Positions 42,396 to 54,973 of a stretch of 64,000 bases of DNA are shown piece by piece. Source of the stretch: Liquidambar formosana (taxonomy: Eukaryota; Streptophyta; Magnoliopsida; Saxifragales; Altingiaceae); contig JBBPBK010000125.1 of NCBI GenBank assembly GCA_039720395.1, positions 1 to 64,000 on the forward strand, in the 5' to 3' direction. Under the pieces are notes generated by a model, which was given only the letters and a program-made list of their open reading frames with translations, had not been told where the DNA came from and did no database searches. Position 1 is the first letter of the stretch. Each line of letters opens with the position of its first letter. A program made the position numbers and the translations under genes.

Positions 42396-45300
42396 GCAGT
42401 TTGCCCTTTTGCCACTTTTTGACCATCTTGCCCTCATCAAATGAGGTAATTCCTTCATCAAACAAAGCTCAAATGCCTTCCATGTCTCATGTGACCAATA
42501 TGCCCTTCCAAATGACCATTTTACCCCTAAAAGTCCATGTTTTCCTGTAAATAGCTCACATTTTTATTCATTAAGGATCCAATCCTTGAGACCCCCTAAT
42601 CCCTAACCCAATTCCATCTTTCATACACACAATTAGAAAGCCCTAATCCATCTCATCTTTACACCAAGAATTCCCAACCCATATACTAGCCATTTCATCC
42701 AAAGAAAACTATCCAAAACATTAGTCCACTCAACCTAAATCCAATCCAATTCCATCCACCACAAAAAGAAACCTACCACACATCCTCTTAAAAACCCTTT
42801 CACACAAATTTAGGGGCTGTTCTTGAAGGAAAATCCAAGGGTTGAACCATCCAAATGCCATTTGGATAGCATAAAAGAGATACAAATTCTGCTGCAGTTT
42901 TACTACAGAAAGACTGTCAATTTCGTGTCTGCTTAATGACAACTTCACTTCTGCTGACTGGTAACTCCACTGTTACCACACTCTCCTTCCCTAATTCACT
43001 CCACCACTTCCTCCACCACTCCACCACCTTCCAAGCATTCTTGAAACTTTCAAAGGAGCATCTCAAAGGGAGGTTTTCAAGCCTAGGAAAGGAGCACTCA
43101 AGCCTAAACTCGGTCAAAGCTAAGGTGAAATCACCTAGACTAGGTAAGCTTCCCTTTTAAATTTCATTCTTAATCTTTTAGTTTAATTTCCTATTAAGCT
43201 CATTATTAATTGCAACCTTAATATGTGATTGTCACCCTTCTTGCCTTTGCCGAGTACGTACATGGGCCTCCTAACACGTGTCGTGGAGGGATCAAAGTCC
43301 TATATAGTGGGTTAAAGGCAAAGAGACCCTAAACCACCCTTTACATGCAAACCATTCTAATAGGTTGCTAGCACCCATATTTCATTTCCTTTGATTGCAT
43401 GTGAGCTTGCATTTATGATGTGTGAAATGGAAATTTAAGCATATCAAAAGGTTGAGATGATGTTTGAACAAAATCAAATTTGGCAAGGTTAGGTTCATGC
43501 ATGCATGCATATTGTTTATACTAACCTTTTCTTGTTTCCTTGTTGGTAATCATAATCAACTTGAACATAAAATAATCCCCTTTGCTACGGAGCTTATCGG
43601 GCTTAATTGAATATCCCCATGCTTGGATAAATGGACAAATACAAGGACTTAGACAAATTCATTCAAAATAATTGTTCTCATTTTTCATTTTCTTTATTTA
43701 GAGGCTATGGCTTTTCGCTATCCTTCGGGTTGTGGTCGTTGTGACCCTTTGCCTCTTTGCTTGTACATTTCCAGCTTTATTTATCGCTTTATTTACCGCT
43801 TTATTTAGAGGCTATGACTTTTCGCTACCCTCCGGGTTATGGTCGTTGCGACCCTTTGCCCCAATATTTGAGCAATTTTTATTTTGTGGTCAATTGACCC
43901 TTTCATTTATGTACATATACTTGTGCTTTTTAAAGCAATAAACATCGCATTCATGAATTCCAAACCTTGCCAAGGTTGATTATGTTTATATATCTTTTGA
44001 CATCTTGATATGTTCATCTCGAAATTTTATGCTATGTTGATATTTCGATTCTATTCCCATGTAAATAAGGTTCAACTAAAGACTTGAGATGATCTATCAT
44101 GCTATGGATAAAAAGTTTACAGCATCATATGCTTAAAAACTCATCCATAACATAATAGCCAGTCACCATCAAATGGACTTAATCAATTGACCAGCCAGAT
44201 TCCAATGAATCACCTTACCCCTAATCCAGGAACTCCTACGTGTCCCTATGTCACGTAGTAAAATCTCAATCCTTAGGAGATTTGATTGATTGCATTTTTA
44301 TTCAATTAATTCAAGTGCACACCAAGATTGGATTCAAATTCCTCCTAAACCATCTTTAAGCTTCAAAAGCTCTAAGTACTTTTTCAAAAAGTCTCTTAAA
44401 ATTGAAAGTGATTCTTTACATCTCAAATCCTTGGTGAAAGATTCATACCTGCGTGGAGATCATCTTCCTGCCAATAATTTTTTGACAACATTACCATCTT
44501 TATCAAATAAAGATTTTTTATTCAAAAAGAACTTCTTGCCATCAAGCAAACTGTTAACACGCGCATCATTTTCAACTGATGAGTTCATTCCAAAAATGAC
44601 TTGCATATGTCCTTTCATTAAAAGGGTGCGTGCTCTCTTTCCAAAAACATTGTCTCCATCAAGTCAATTTTCCAAAACCATCATTCCATGCAGGATTTCC
44701 TTTCTAGTAAGGATTGAGAATTATAAAGGTTCACTTTCACTTTATTTAAACCATATTTCTTTACACTTCAAAAGTGTTATTTTCTCAATTAAATACACCT
44801 TTCTTCCTTTAAAAGGAACCCTTTGTCTTCAAAAGGCAAACTTTTCTCTTCAAAAGAAAACATCCCTTTTACTCCCATAGCTTTCAAAAAGCGTCCTTTT
44901 TCCATCGACTTCAAAAGTCTCAAGCCTTCTATCTCAAAAAGGTACGCGCTTGATATTAACTCTTTAAAAATGGACTCACATCATTTATATTTCCATCCTT
45001 TCATAAAGGATTGATTTTACAACTGCAAAATAAGGGTACTTTAGAGTTAATCAATTTGACTTAAGATACCCAAGAGAAGGAAGGCGAATTTGTGGTCCTT
45101 TCCAAATAGTTTTCATTCACAACCTTAAGGCATACTTTTCTAAACATCAACACTTTCCAAAGACTTTGTTCCAATGCCTTTAAGGATCTCTCTTTCAAAA
45201 TGACAGAATTCACCACCCTTCAAAAAGGTATTTTGTGTCAAATCATTCGTATAGGAAGTTAACAAAACCAAATGGGATTTTAATCAGCAACATCGATGAA

Positions 45301-45712
45301 ATCGGGAACCGTTGGATTCCAATGGGCGATGTGGGGTGCCTCACACCTTCCCCACTCGTAACCAAACCCCCTTACCCTCAATCTTTAGTCTCACAGACCA
45401 CTAGGAGTCATTCAATTTTTCCAGTAGACCCTCAGATGAGCCTATTGATGATAAGCCCTCAAATGGACTTATTTTGGGATCTCAGACGACCCCACTTTCT
45501 AATTAACCATAAGATGCCCAGTCACGTCCTCAAAGCCCCTAATTGGTGGCGACTCTATAACCTTGATTATTCTAGATAAGCTTGCATGCCTAGGTCGATC
45601 AAGGTGTCCTTGAAATGAACTCAACACACACCGAGCACAGAATGGACCACCCAGGGGTCGTCCCAAACTCGAGGGAAAATCCCTTTTCCCATTATTTTTT
45701 GGGGTAGCGACA

Positions 45713-46474
45713 ACTACCCTTATACCCGCTACATTGATTAGAAGAGGAAATAGGAATATAAAATATAAAACACATAAATATAAAATAAGAATATAAAACA
45801 CATAAATATAAATAGAAATTCAAAGTATACTATTATTCTACCCTTATACATGGTACATTGATTGGAATAGGAAATCAGAATATAAACACATAAATATAAA
45901 TAGGAATTTATAAATGGGAATTCAAAGTATATTATAATTTGTATACTTTAATTCATAAAATCACATAAATAGGAAATCAAAATCGTATAAAACCCTAAAC
46001 CTTAACATATATCATTTACATAATTCTAAATTCTACTTTCTCCGTTAAAAGCGGAATTTTGAATTATTCTTTTTTCATTAACAGCGTTTTTCACTTTATT
46101 TGGTAAGTGTTTATTTACAAAATGCAATAACAATCTTAAAATAAAAAAAACAAAAAATCACGTATAACATATGTGTGCACTAACAAATATATATAAAATA
46201 AACTTTAAAGTACAATGGGTCCCACCCATTGAATCCGTGTGCTTTCCCACTAAGGCATGGAATGTGTACAAAAAGAGAAGAAAAAGGAGAAGAGGGACTC
46301 AGTTGGCAGACGCTGTTTGGGGCTTACATGTTAGACTGGTCTTTTGGTCTTTTTATATTGTTGTCCTTTGTACAGGAGGCCATGCTGATTACTTTGGCAG
46401 TGTGAGCCGTCTGTAGTAAATATCTAACATCAACTCACCGGTCACCATCTTCTATCTCACGCACAGAGAGGCAC
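45713..46474. other. AT-rich intergenic sequence with a short duplication
   Basis: ACCCTTATAC..G.TACATTGATT(A/G)GAA occurs at about 45717 and 45840 with the following AATAGGAATATAAA-like text, a ~124-bp tandem duplication. No gene. Confidence 0.5.
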
Positions 46475-46624
46475 AGCTCTCCTCCTATTTTCATTCTCCA
46501 CACTCCAGATTAAGGTTAGCAAAAAATAAGCAACAACGGATGACGCCATAGCTCTCCTCCTACTTTCATTCTCCACACTCGAGATTAAGGTTAGCAAAAA
46601 TGAAGCAACAAGGGATGACGCCAT
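46475..46624 (+). repeat. 75-bp tandem duplication
   Basis: AGCTCTCCTCCTA(T/C)TTTCATTC...GGATGACGCCAT occurs twice, at 46475 and 46550. It is CT-rich and leader-like. Confidence 0.8.
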
Positions 46625-46899
46625 GAGTGTCGAGTTTGTGTGTGGAGGAAGATTTTTCTGCCTGTCTTGTTTTGCTTGCGTCTTTATTTTGCTGATTTAC
46701 TTCTAGGTATGCCTTCGTTATGAATTCTCTTTTTGTCAGTGGAGTTGCAATTTTGACGGTCATGCTTCCCCACTCAAAGAAATGGAATTTTTACAGTACT
46801 TTTTTTTTTTTTTTTTTTTTTTTTTGGGTATGGGGGGTTATACTTTTTAAATATTTTTCATTTGTTTTGAGCTTATGAGGAGTATTTGTTTCCTTACAG

Positions 46900-48307
46900 C
46901 TTGGATCAAGGGATTGTCTCATGCAGTCTTATTCAAAGTGGAATTGTGGCATCCAGAGATAGCCTCCTCGCTCGGGCAAAATTCAAGGTGAAGAACTGAA
47001 CATTAAGTATACTGTTTCCGTTCTTTTGTTTCTAGTAGCGTATTTTGGAGAAATTTGTTGCACATTTTGCGCAATGTTTTTGTTCTTTTTTTTTTTTTTT
47101 TTTTTTGGATTAGGGAAATAGGGTTTCATGTTGTTTTGAATATTTCATTTAACATAATGAAATTTGAGCTAGCATTACGAATGTTGTTTTGGCTAAACCA
47201 TTAGGCTCTTGAGGTCTTCAGCATTTCCAAACTACCCCCGACTTCCCCAATCTTCTTTTTTATTTATATTATTCTTTTCTTATAAAGAGATCAAAACTAA
47301 CTTAAACATTTTCAATAATTATCTTATAAAGAAATCTAAACCAAATTTCTAATTTAAACTGAACAAAACCTCTATTAAACTACATTTTTAAATTGACTTT
47401 CATCATCTATTTGCTTCGTGTATCTCATTTTTCTCTAAATAATAAAAATTTTCTTTTGCTGATCAAAAAAAAGAAAAAAAAGAAAGAACTCCATGGTCTT
47501 CATCAATTTTGTCTCCTCTGTTGTTTTATTTATTTATTTTTATTTTTTTATGTCTGTGTATCTATCTATATATATATATATATATAAATTTTCATAAAAA
47601 TACATTATATATATTTCTTTGCTATTAGAAATTTCTTATACAGATCCATTGATTATGATTACTTCTTTTTCCCTCTCTTTAGACTATCAGGTATTCCTTG
47701 TTCAATGGTTTGATGTTAATGTCTATGTTGTTTAATGGGTAGAATAGCTAAAGATTAATTATTGTGTTAATCGTAGGTAAACTAGATGAAGTATAATGAG
47801 TTTATTATTATTTTTGCTACAAATTAGTGTTTGAAATCACTTGGGTGTATTTCTATTGGTTTGCATTTCAATATTTGCCAGAAATTGTTTATGAAAATTA
47901 AGGGGATACCGCCTTTGATGGAACTGAATGACATAAAAAGATCTATAAAGCCACCCCATGTAGCTGGGATTGTTACTTTGCTAAGTTGAATTTATGAAAA
48001 AAAAGATTTAAGCTCCATAACAATCAAACAGTTCCCTGGACTATAGGAAAGTGATAGTCTTTGTTTCTTTGTTTTTCCTTTCATTTTTATTTTCTTTTTT
48101 GTTAGATTGTTAAGTACGTGTTAGTCTTATACAGTCCAACATTTCATGCTCATTCTCATACTTTTGATCTTATTTTCTATTTGTGTCATATTTTTATGAT
48201 TATGTTGTTAACCTCATCTTTCCATCAATCTTTATTGTGGATGTTCAGGTCACAAATTTACCATCAAGGGATCTAACAGACCACCATTGCTTAATACCCA
48301 AGATCAG
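46900..48307 (+). other. Possible exons of an unrecognised transcript
   Basis: Two short stretches are bounded by AG and GT and are open in a compatible frame: 46900-46988 (…LDQGIVSCSLIQSG…) and 48250-48307 (VTNLPSRDLTDHHCLIPKI). A third may start after GTTGCAG at about 49876. The combined peptide is not recognised. Together with the CT-rich duplicated region upstream this could be a spliced non-coding RNA or a gene fragment, or chance. Confidence 0.2.
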
Positions 48308-50376
48308 GTTTTTTACTCACTAATTACCATTCTGCAACCCTTTTAGCTGTGGAGCTTCAAGGGCATTTGATGTCCCCAGTCCACTCCTCCATCCTAGCTT
48401 GTTGTATTGGGAAATTTATTACGTTTTTCTTTGCTTTATTTGCATATTTAATTTTCCCTTTTCTTATAACTGAAAAATGAAAGCCTCATTTCCATGTTCC
48501 AGTGTGGAGGTTACATTTTTGAGATCGATAGATTTTCTGATTGATCTGTTTTCATGCTGACTACAACCTCATGTTTGGTCTCTTTGAATGAATCACTGAA
48601 CTTATGCCATGATTTTCAATTTGTGAACTTGTCCCTTTCATAAGTTGTAAGAGAAAGAAAGGAGTGGCTAACAAGACTCATTCATCAGAGAAATTCTGGG
48701 GAACAACATATGCATACAGACATACAAAACTCATTCATTAGCAAAATTTAAAGGAACTACAAATACATTCGTACGCATATTCATATATATATATATATAT
48801 ATATATAGATGAAAGATTGGCATGCTCATAGTCCCTCCTCACAAATGAGGAACTGTATGTAGGAAGAAACCTTATGGTCTTTGTTCAAAGCAAGAATTGG
48901 TTAGAAAGTCTTTGTTCAAAGAAACCTTATGATGTAGGTCTTCTCCTATACATTGGCACTTGAAGAATTGCCTTACGTGAATACCAGCTGTAGGACTTGA
49001 GAAAAATGCATTTACACCTTTGCCATCTATAAGAGGCACCCAATATATTCCACTTTCTTTTTCCGACATACCAATAGAAAAATAAATTACTAATTCCTAA
49101 CTGAACATGGTTTTGATTCGAGTAGAATTCTAAAATATATATTTTATTTTTATTTTTCAACCATTTATCAGAGTTTACTTTTTATAAATTGAAAAAAACT
49201 TCTTTTAAATTTTCAGTGATTTCTGATCTGTGTCAAGCAATCAATCTTAGGTTAAAAAAATTATAAAAAAAAATGTAAAATAAAACCTTAACCTTTTTGA
49301 AATATTAAAAAAAAAAAAAAAATCTTATAATTGGATTAACCTTCTATAATTTTTATGTAATTATCTTTTAGCTAAAGATCTATCTGAGATAGAGCAAAAT
49401 GGGAAGAAAAAAAAAATAAAGAAAAGGAAAATCACTTAGCACATTCCTACGAGTTTGGTTGAGGCGTTGTTTAACTGATGAGTTGGATGTGCTTTTGTGT
49501 GTGCTTTATAGTTTATATTGTTTGGATCATACAGGGGATTTGTTAGTGATCATGAATCTAACTTTAAATGTACGTTTGTTAGAGATTAATAATAAAATGG
49601 TCTATCTATGTTAGTGGATCAAATTTAGAAACCTGTTATAGGTTTAGTGCGTTTAATAAATTTTCTTTCATCAACAAATGGCGAATTAAAATGAACACAT
49701 CTGAAATTGAAAAAAAATCATTGTAATATTTATCGGTTTGTTTCATAGTTTTGGTTTTTGAATACATAGCGATCTTTGGTGTTTTAGAAAACTTCTAATT
49801 TGAAGATGATCATTAAATAGCTTTTGTCCAATAATGTGTTTTACTTCAATGACTAATACTTGGTCATCGTTGCAGGGTTGTTTCTCCAATACAATCATTA
49901 GGATTGCAATCTGCTTGGTTCATCGTTGTAGAGTTGTTTCTCCAATATAATCATTAAGGTTTGGTTGGTTGAGGGTTGTAGTTTTGATTATTTAGAAGAA
50001 GAATAAGTTATGTTATTATACGAGACTTAAAGTTAATCAAAACATGTATTGAATTCCTCTGTGTTTTATGGAAGAATAAGATATGCTATATGACATGTGT
50101 CCAAAAATAGACAATTTTGGTTATTGGTAAAGAAAATTTTCCATTGTTTGTGTTGATGTTAATTTTGAGGTGTTGGTAGTCCGAATCTCCTATCAGACCA
50201 ATTCGTTAGCCTCATGTAGAGTTTTATTGCAGCTGGATGGAAGGAGTTCTTATTTCTCACATTATTTAAATTCCTTATAGACATAACCTTAAACTGATGG
50301 TGCTTTCTTCATATACATATTGAGCACTTTCAGATCTTTATATATATATATATATATATTGCAATTCAATACTATC
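48308..50376. other. AT-rich sequence without a gene
   Basis: (TA)n at 48786-48807 and 50340-50359, and several A-runs. A short GTTGTTTCTCCAATA(C/T)AATCATTA word is repeated at about 49878 and 49935. No coding frame with a domain. Confidence 0.5.
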
Positions 50377-50405
50377 CACGTGCAATGCACGTGTGCACCA
50401 ACTAG
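50377..50405 (+). mobile_element. Helitron 3' terminus upstream of the RBR gene
   Basis: CACGTGCAATGCACGTG (50377-50393, hairpin with CACGTGC arms) is followed eight bases later by CTAG and then T. This is the Helitron 3' signature on the plus strand. The 5' end upstream was not located. It lies 95 bp before the start codon of RBR copy 1. Confidence 0.6.
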
Positions 50406-50500
50406 TCTAATTAATAGGCCATCCCCAGATTCTTGAGTGTTTGACGGCATTGCTATCCTCATGCAGAGTGAAGCCAATAGAAGGAAGAAAGCTCACAACC

Positions 50501-51301
50501 ATGGCTTCTCAACCATGGGAGGAAGAAGAAGAAGAAAGTAGTAGAAGAAGAAAAAAGGAGAGGATGGGGAAGCATGTCATGATGAAACCAATACCTGAAG
50601 AAGAAGAAGAAAGAAGAAAGAAGATGAAGAAGGGAAAGGAGGTGGCTCACAGTAGTACTCTGCCCTTTATGTGCGATATCTGTGTTGAGCCAAAGCCTCT
50701 GAATGAGTCATTCAACATAGAGGGTTGCACCCACTGTTATTGTACTGAATGTGTGATCAAATATGTGGTCTCCAAGCTCCACGATAATGTAACGCGCATC
50801 TGCTGCCCAGTATCAAAGTGTCCAGGGTTGTTAGAGCTAGAGTATTGCCGTGGGATACTACCGCCAGAGGTGTTTGAGAGGTGGGGAAACGCGCTATGTG
50901 AGTCGGTCATTCTGGGGTTTGAAAAGTTTTATTGTCCCTTTAAGGATTGCTCGGCGCTATTAATCAATGATAGAGGAGAGGGAGAGGGAGAGGGAGAGGG
51001 AGAGGGAGAGGTAATGGTCACACAGTCGGAGTGTCCCTATTGCAACAGATTGTTTTGTGCGCAGTGTGAGGTTCCTTGGCATTCTGGTATTGACTGTGCC
51101 CAGTTTCAAAATTTCGACAAGGATGAAAGACAGAAAGAAGGTATCATGTTGATGGAGCTTGCGGACAAAAAAGGGTGGAAGAGGTGTCCCAAGTGCAGGT
51201 TCTATGTGGCCAGAAGATCTGGTTGCGATCATTTGAGATGCAGGTCCATCAGTTTTATAGATATGCTTTTTCTTCCAATTTTTTTTTTTTTCTCAATATG
51301 A
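50501..51301 (+). CDS. RBR-type E3 ubiquitin ligase, copy 1 (lacks its own last exon)
   Basis: Start chosen at ACAACCATGG (50501). After a Glu/Arg/Lys-rich N terminus come RING1 (CDICVEP...CTHCYCTEC...CCPVSKC), IBR (YCPFKDC...CPYCNRLFCAQCEVPWHSGIDC) and the start of RING2 (CPKCRFYVARRSGCDHLRC). The Cys in SGCDH is the expected catalytic residue of RING-HECT hybrid ligases, which take ubiquitin from an E2 as a thioester. The exon ends at GATGCAG|GTCC (51243). Without splicing the frame reads into the intron and stops at 51301, losing the end of RING2. It could splice over copy 2 to the exon at 54240, or be a truncated product. It has a longer Gly-Glu repeat than copy 2. Confidence 0.75.
   Translation: MASQPWEEEEEESSRRRKKERMGKHVMMKPIPEEEEERRKKMKKGKEVAHSSTLPFMCDICVEPKPLNESFNIEGCTHCYCTECVIKYVVSKLHDNVTRICCPVSKCPGLLELEYCRGILPPEVFERWGNALCESVILGFEKFYCPFKDCSALLINDRGEGEGEGEGEGEVMVTQSECPYCNRLFCAQCEVPWHSGIDCAQFQNFDKDERQKEGIMLMELADKKGWKRCPKCRFYVARRSGCDHLRCRSISFIDMLFLPIFFFFSI
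50972..51010 (+). repeat. GGAGAG microsatellite inside the RBR coding region
   Basis: GGAGAG is repeated and encodes Gly-Glu repeats within the IBR region. Copy 1 has more units than copy 2 (52440-52460), with no frame change. It is a site of length variation between two zinc-binding pairs. Confidence 0.8.
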
Positions 51302-51957
51302 TATTTATGAGTTTCTATAGTGCGTATACTTGCTTATATTACTTGCATATATGCTTCTTTATTTTTATTTTTGATGAGGTCATATATACTTCTTTATTAG
51401 GGGTCTGAGTACTTCTTTATATCCTTATTCTTTTATCCTCCTCCTTTACTTGTATTAGGGGTTATCCCCTGTTTTTCTCTGTTTTCAGAAGGGTTTACTT
51501 TTTAGGTGTTGCAGGGTGCTTGTGACACCTTCATAGTTTGGGTATATTATTCCTTCTTCCTTATTAATAAAAATATTTGCTTCTCACTGACAAGAATATA
51601 TATATACACACATAAATAATAAATAAGCAGTTTGAACTATGTATTGCATAGGCCAGGAAACAAATTAAATATGTTTTGAAAAATTTAGCCAAACAATAAA
51701 TGTAAAGAAAGAGAAAATTCTTTCCCAAATTAGAACACCGCCATGAATTGTAGATTTACACAAAAAAAAAAAAAAAAAAAAAACATTAACAAAAAAAATT
51801 TTAGTTATACATCTGGATTTATCTTACTGATAATTTTAGAAATCCTCATATTCAAATCTACTAATTTTCTAAATTTGAGGGCATGCCACCTGTGTGATTG
51901 ACGGCATGGCTATCCTCATGCAGAGTGAAGCCAATAGAAGAAAGAAAGCTCACAACC

Positions 51958-54318
51958 ATGGCTTCTCAACCACGAGAGGAAGAAGAAGAAGAAGAAGAAA
52001 GTAGTAGAAGAAGAAAAAAGGAGAGGAAGGGGAAGCATGTCATGATGAAACCAATACCTGAAGAAGAAGAAGAAAGAAGGGGAAAGAAGATTAAGAAGGG
52101 AACGGAGGTGGCTCACACTAGTACTATGCCCTTTATGTGCGATATCTGTGTTGAGCCAAAGCCTCTGAATGAGTCATTCAACATAGAGGGTTGCACCCAC
52201 TTTTATTGTACTGAATGCGTGATCAAATATGTGGTCTCCAAGCTCCACGATAATGTAACGCACATCTGCTGCCCAGTATCAAAGTGTCCAGGGTTGTTAA
52301 AGCTAGAGTATTGCTGTGGGATACTACCGCCAGAGGTGTTTGAGAGGTGGGGAAACGCGCTATGCGAGTCGGTCATTCTGGGGTTTGAAAAGTTTTATTG
52401 TCCCTTTAAGGATTGCTCGGCGCTATTAATCAATGATGGAGGAGAGGGAGAGGGAGAGGTAATGGTCACACAGTCGGAGTGTCCCTATTGCAACAGATTG
52501 TTTTGTGCGCAGTGTGAGGTTCCTTGGCATTCTGGTATTGACTGTGCCCAGTTTCAAAATTTCGACAAGGATGAAAGACAGAAAGAAGGTATCATGTTGA
52601 TGGAGCTTGCGGACAAAAAAGGGTGGAAGAGGTGTCCCAAGTGCAGGTTCTATGTGGCCAGAAGATCTGGTTGCGATCATATGAGATGCAGGTCCATCAG
52701 TTTTATAGATATGCTTTTTCTTCCAATTTTTTTTTCTCAATATGATATTTATGAGTTTCTATAGTGCGTATACTTGCTTATATTACTTGCATATATGCTT
52801 CTTTATTTTTATTTTTGATGAGGTCATATATACTTCTTTATTAGGGGTCTGAGTACTTCTTTATATCCTTATTCTTTTATCCTCCTCCTTTACTTGTATT
52901 AGGGGTTATCCCCTGTTTTTCTCTGTTTTCAGAAGGGTTTACTTTTTAGGTGTTGCAGGGTGCTTGTGACACCTTCATAGTTTGGGTATAATATTCCTTC
53001 TTCCTTATTAATAAAAATATTTGCTTTTCGCTGACAAGAATATATATAAATAAATAAATAAATAAGTAATAAATAAGCTGTTTGAACTATGTATTGCATA
53101 GGTCAGGAAACAAATTAAATATGTTTTGAAAAATTTAGCTAAACAATAAATGTAAAGAAAGAGAAAATTCTTTCCCAAATTAGAACACTGTCATAAATTG
53201 TAGATTTACCCAAAAAAACAAAAAAAAAAAAAAAAAAAGGAAAAGAAAAGAAGAAAAACAGTAACAAAAAGAATTTTAGTAATACATCTGGATTGATCTT
53301 ACTGATAATTTTAGAAATCCTCATATACAAATCTATTAATTTTCTAAATTTGAGGGCATGCCACCTGTGTGCATGCTAAAGCTCACTAAAAAATATTACT
53401 GTAAAACTAGTATTACAAAATTTGCAGAGTGAAATATTAGGAAATATATTGTTGTTATTATGTAAATGCCATAAACTACATGGAATTATTGAATTTTTCT
53501 TTTTATTTTGGGGGGGGGGGGGGTTTGGCAGGGAATTTATTGTTGAGTTCATAAATCAAAATTGCATGGAGTATTTTAAAAGTTTTCATATCAATAAGAC
53601 AGCAGCATTTTTTGCAAAGATGTTTGATGTATATACATTTTTATGATGAAGGGTCATCTTCTCAGCCTTTTCCTTTCCCTTTTTTTTTTTTTTTTTGTTA
53701 CTCCATATGAAATTCTTTCATTCAGCATTACAAATATATATAGTAAATTTATGCCTCTTTGTTCACCTCATGTGTATGTGGCACCAATACCTATGTGGGT
53801 TCACCCACCGAGTCCATAACCCTGTCTAATTAGAAACCTGTTTTCCCATAAACATGGCAATATTGTAAGTTTTGTGAATTCTTTTGGACTTTTCAGAGAT
53901 CTATCACGTGGTTATAATTCATGTAAGTGGAAAATTGCTGTCTTATAGTCACTCCCTTTGTTGTTAGTAACGGCTTTGTTCATAGTGCATTTATCTTTTC
54001 TGGGGAATAATACCTTCAGGATGGCATGTTCAAAAATACTGAGATGTCATTTAGGTGCATGGTTCTTAACTTTTCTTGAATTTCATCAACCTTGAAGATA
54101 TGTTTTCTCATCTGAACATTTTAATCTAAATTGCAAGTTTGATATTATTTAATTGTGAAATTTCTCTTGTTATTATGTGACCAAGCTGTGACCAGGTAAA
54201 TTGTTTGATTTTTTTCCCCCTTTTTGTGAATGATCACAGGTGTAATTTTTCTTTCTGTTACAAATGTGGAGCACCGGATGAAGATAACCGCCATAAATGT
54301 TCTAAGCGTAAGCATTAA
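51958..54318 (+). CDS. RBR-type E3 ubiquitin ligase, copy 2 (two exons)
   Basis: Exon 1 (51958-52691) matches copy 1: RING1 CDICVEP..CTHFYCTEC, IBR, and RING2 start CPKC...SGCDHMRC. After a 1.5-kb intron, exon 2 begins at TGATCACAG|G (54240) and encodes CNFSFCYKCGAPDEDNRHKC, completing RING2; it stops at 54316-54318. The junction keeps frame (TGC AG|G TGT). The joined protein is 270 aa, short for ARIADNE-type ligases, resembling the small plant RBR proteins. The N-terminal ~60 residues are low-complexity acidic/basic. An alternative donor (AAGC|GTAAGC, 54308) could add more exons. This is probably the functional copy, but the splice is inferred. Confidence 0.8.
53375..54239 (+). other. Remainder of the RBR intron
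   Basis: AT-rich, with a run of 14 G at 53510-53523 and a T-run at 53681-53697. It ends with a pyrimidine-rich acceptor (TTTTTTCCCCC...CACAG). A frame at 53422-53646 has no recognisable motif. Confidence 0.6.
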
Positions 54319-54592
54319 TTATTCACAGATATTTTTTGTGCTCTTTTTATAGGTTCTATGCAGAAACAGTTTTTTCATAATGCATGCGATTTATCAAATG
54401 GAAATATTAGAATTTTATGGACTTAGAAAAGTAAGTCAAGATTATTGTTGTGGATGAATTTTAATTGTGAATGCGTTTGAGACCAGTGAAAGAAAGTAAA
54501 CTTGCTTGGATTATGCACGTCTCTTTCAACCAGATTGTTAAGTAAATGATATCAAAGCGCTCAGCGTTAAGTATTTTGTGAGCACCACTAGC

Positions 54593-54940
54593 TGCTATTC
54601 TTCATACTATTCTCACCTCACCACCCACCTACCTCCCCCCATCCCTTTTTTTTTTTTTTTACAATGAGAAAGATGGGGAGGGAGAAGTTACAGGACCAGA
54701 CATCAACAGCTCACTTTACCTCTGATACCGGACATCTTGAGAATTGGGTTTGAGTCTGTTATGCTCTTTTTGCTATGCTCTATCAGGTGGGTGGATGTGT
54801 GCGAAGTGAAGTGGAAAATATGTGCATAGTTATCTACACTGTCCATTCATAATTTTTTTGCCATTAGGTAAATTTGAACAAGTGTTTTTTTTTTTTTGGG
54901 CAAGTGACGGCAACATTGTGAAGCCTATTCTTCATACTCA

Positions 54941-54973
<33 letters not shown>

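Larger units (their letters stand above)
39797..45712 (+). repeat. Very long Tat/Ogre-like LTR (about 5.9 kb)
   Basis: It starts TATAGACACCCGAATTTTGTC right after a PPT (TG changed to TA) and probably ends TTTTTTGGGGTAGCGACA at 45712. U5-like motifs seen: GGGGTGCCTCACACCTTCCCC..TCGTAAC (~45331) and GGTGGCGACTC (~45545). It contains the 162-bp array, a palindrome pair, and a TCGCTA(T/C)CCT(T/C)CGGGTT(G/A)TGGTCGTTG(T/C)GACCC repeat (~43715 and ~43821). Ogre-type LTRs of this length are known. The partner 5' LTR is not in the window. Short frames here (44290-44880, 45235-45579) have no family motif. Confidence 0.6.
50441..53374 (+). repeat. Tandem duplication of the RBR gene's first exon (period 1457 bp)
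   Basis: Copy 1 (about 50441-51896) and copy 2 (about 51897-53374) include the leader, exon 1 and the first ~650 bp of the following intron. Both end with GAGGGCATGCCACCTGTGTG. Differences are few, mostly in GAAGAA/GGAGAG repeats and A-runs. The last exon (54240) was not duplicated. Confidence 0.9.

Noticed and set aside
44290..44880. 196-codon plus-strand frame
   Set aside because: Phe/Ser/Leu-rich translation of AT-rich LTR sequence with no domain.
45235..45579. 114-codon frame
   Set aside because: Lies over the conserved Tat-like U5 motifs, which are non-coding.
51916..52116. Minus-strand Ser/Phe-rich frames opposite the RBR exons
   Set aside because: Antisense of GAA/GAG repeats coding for Glu.
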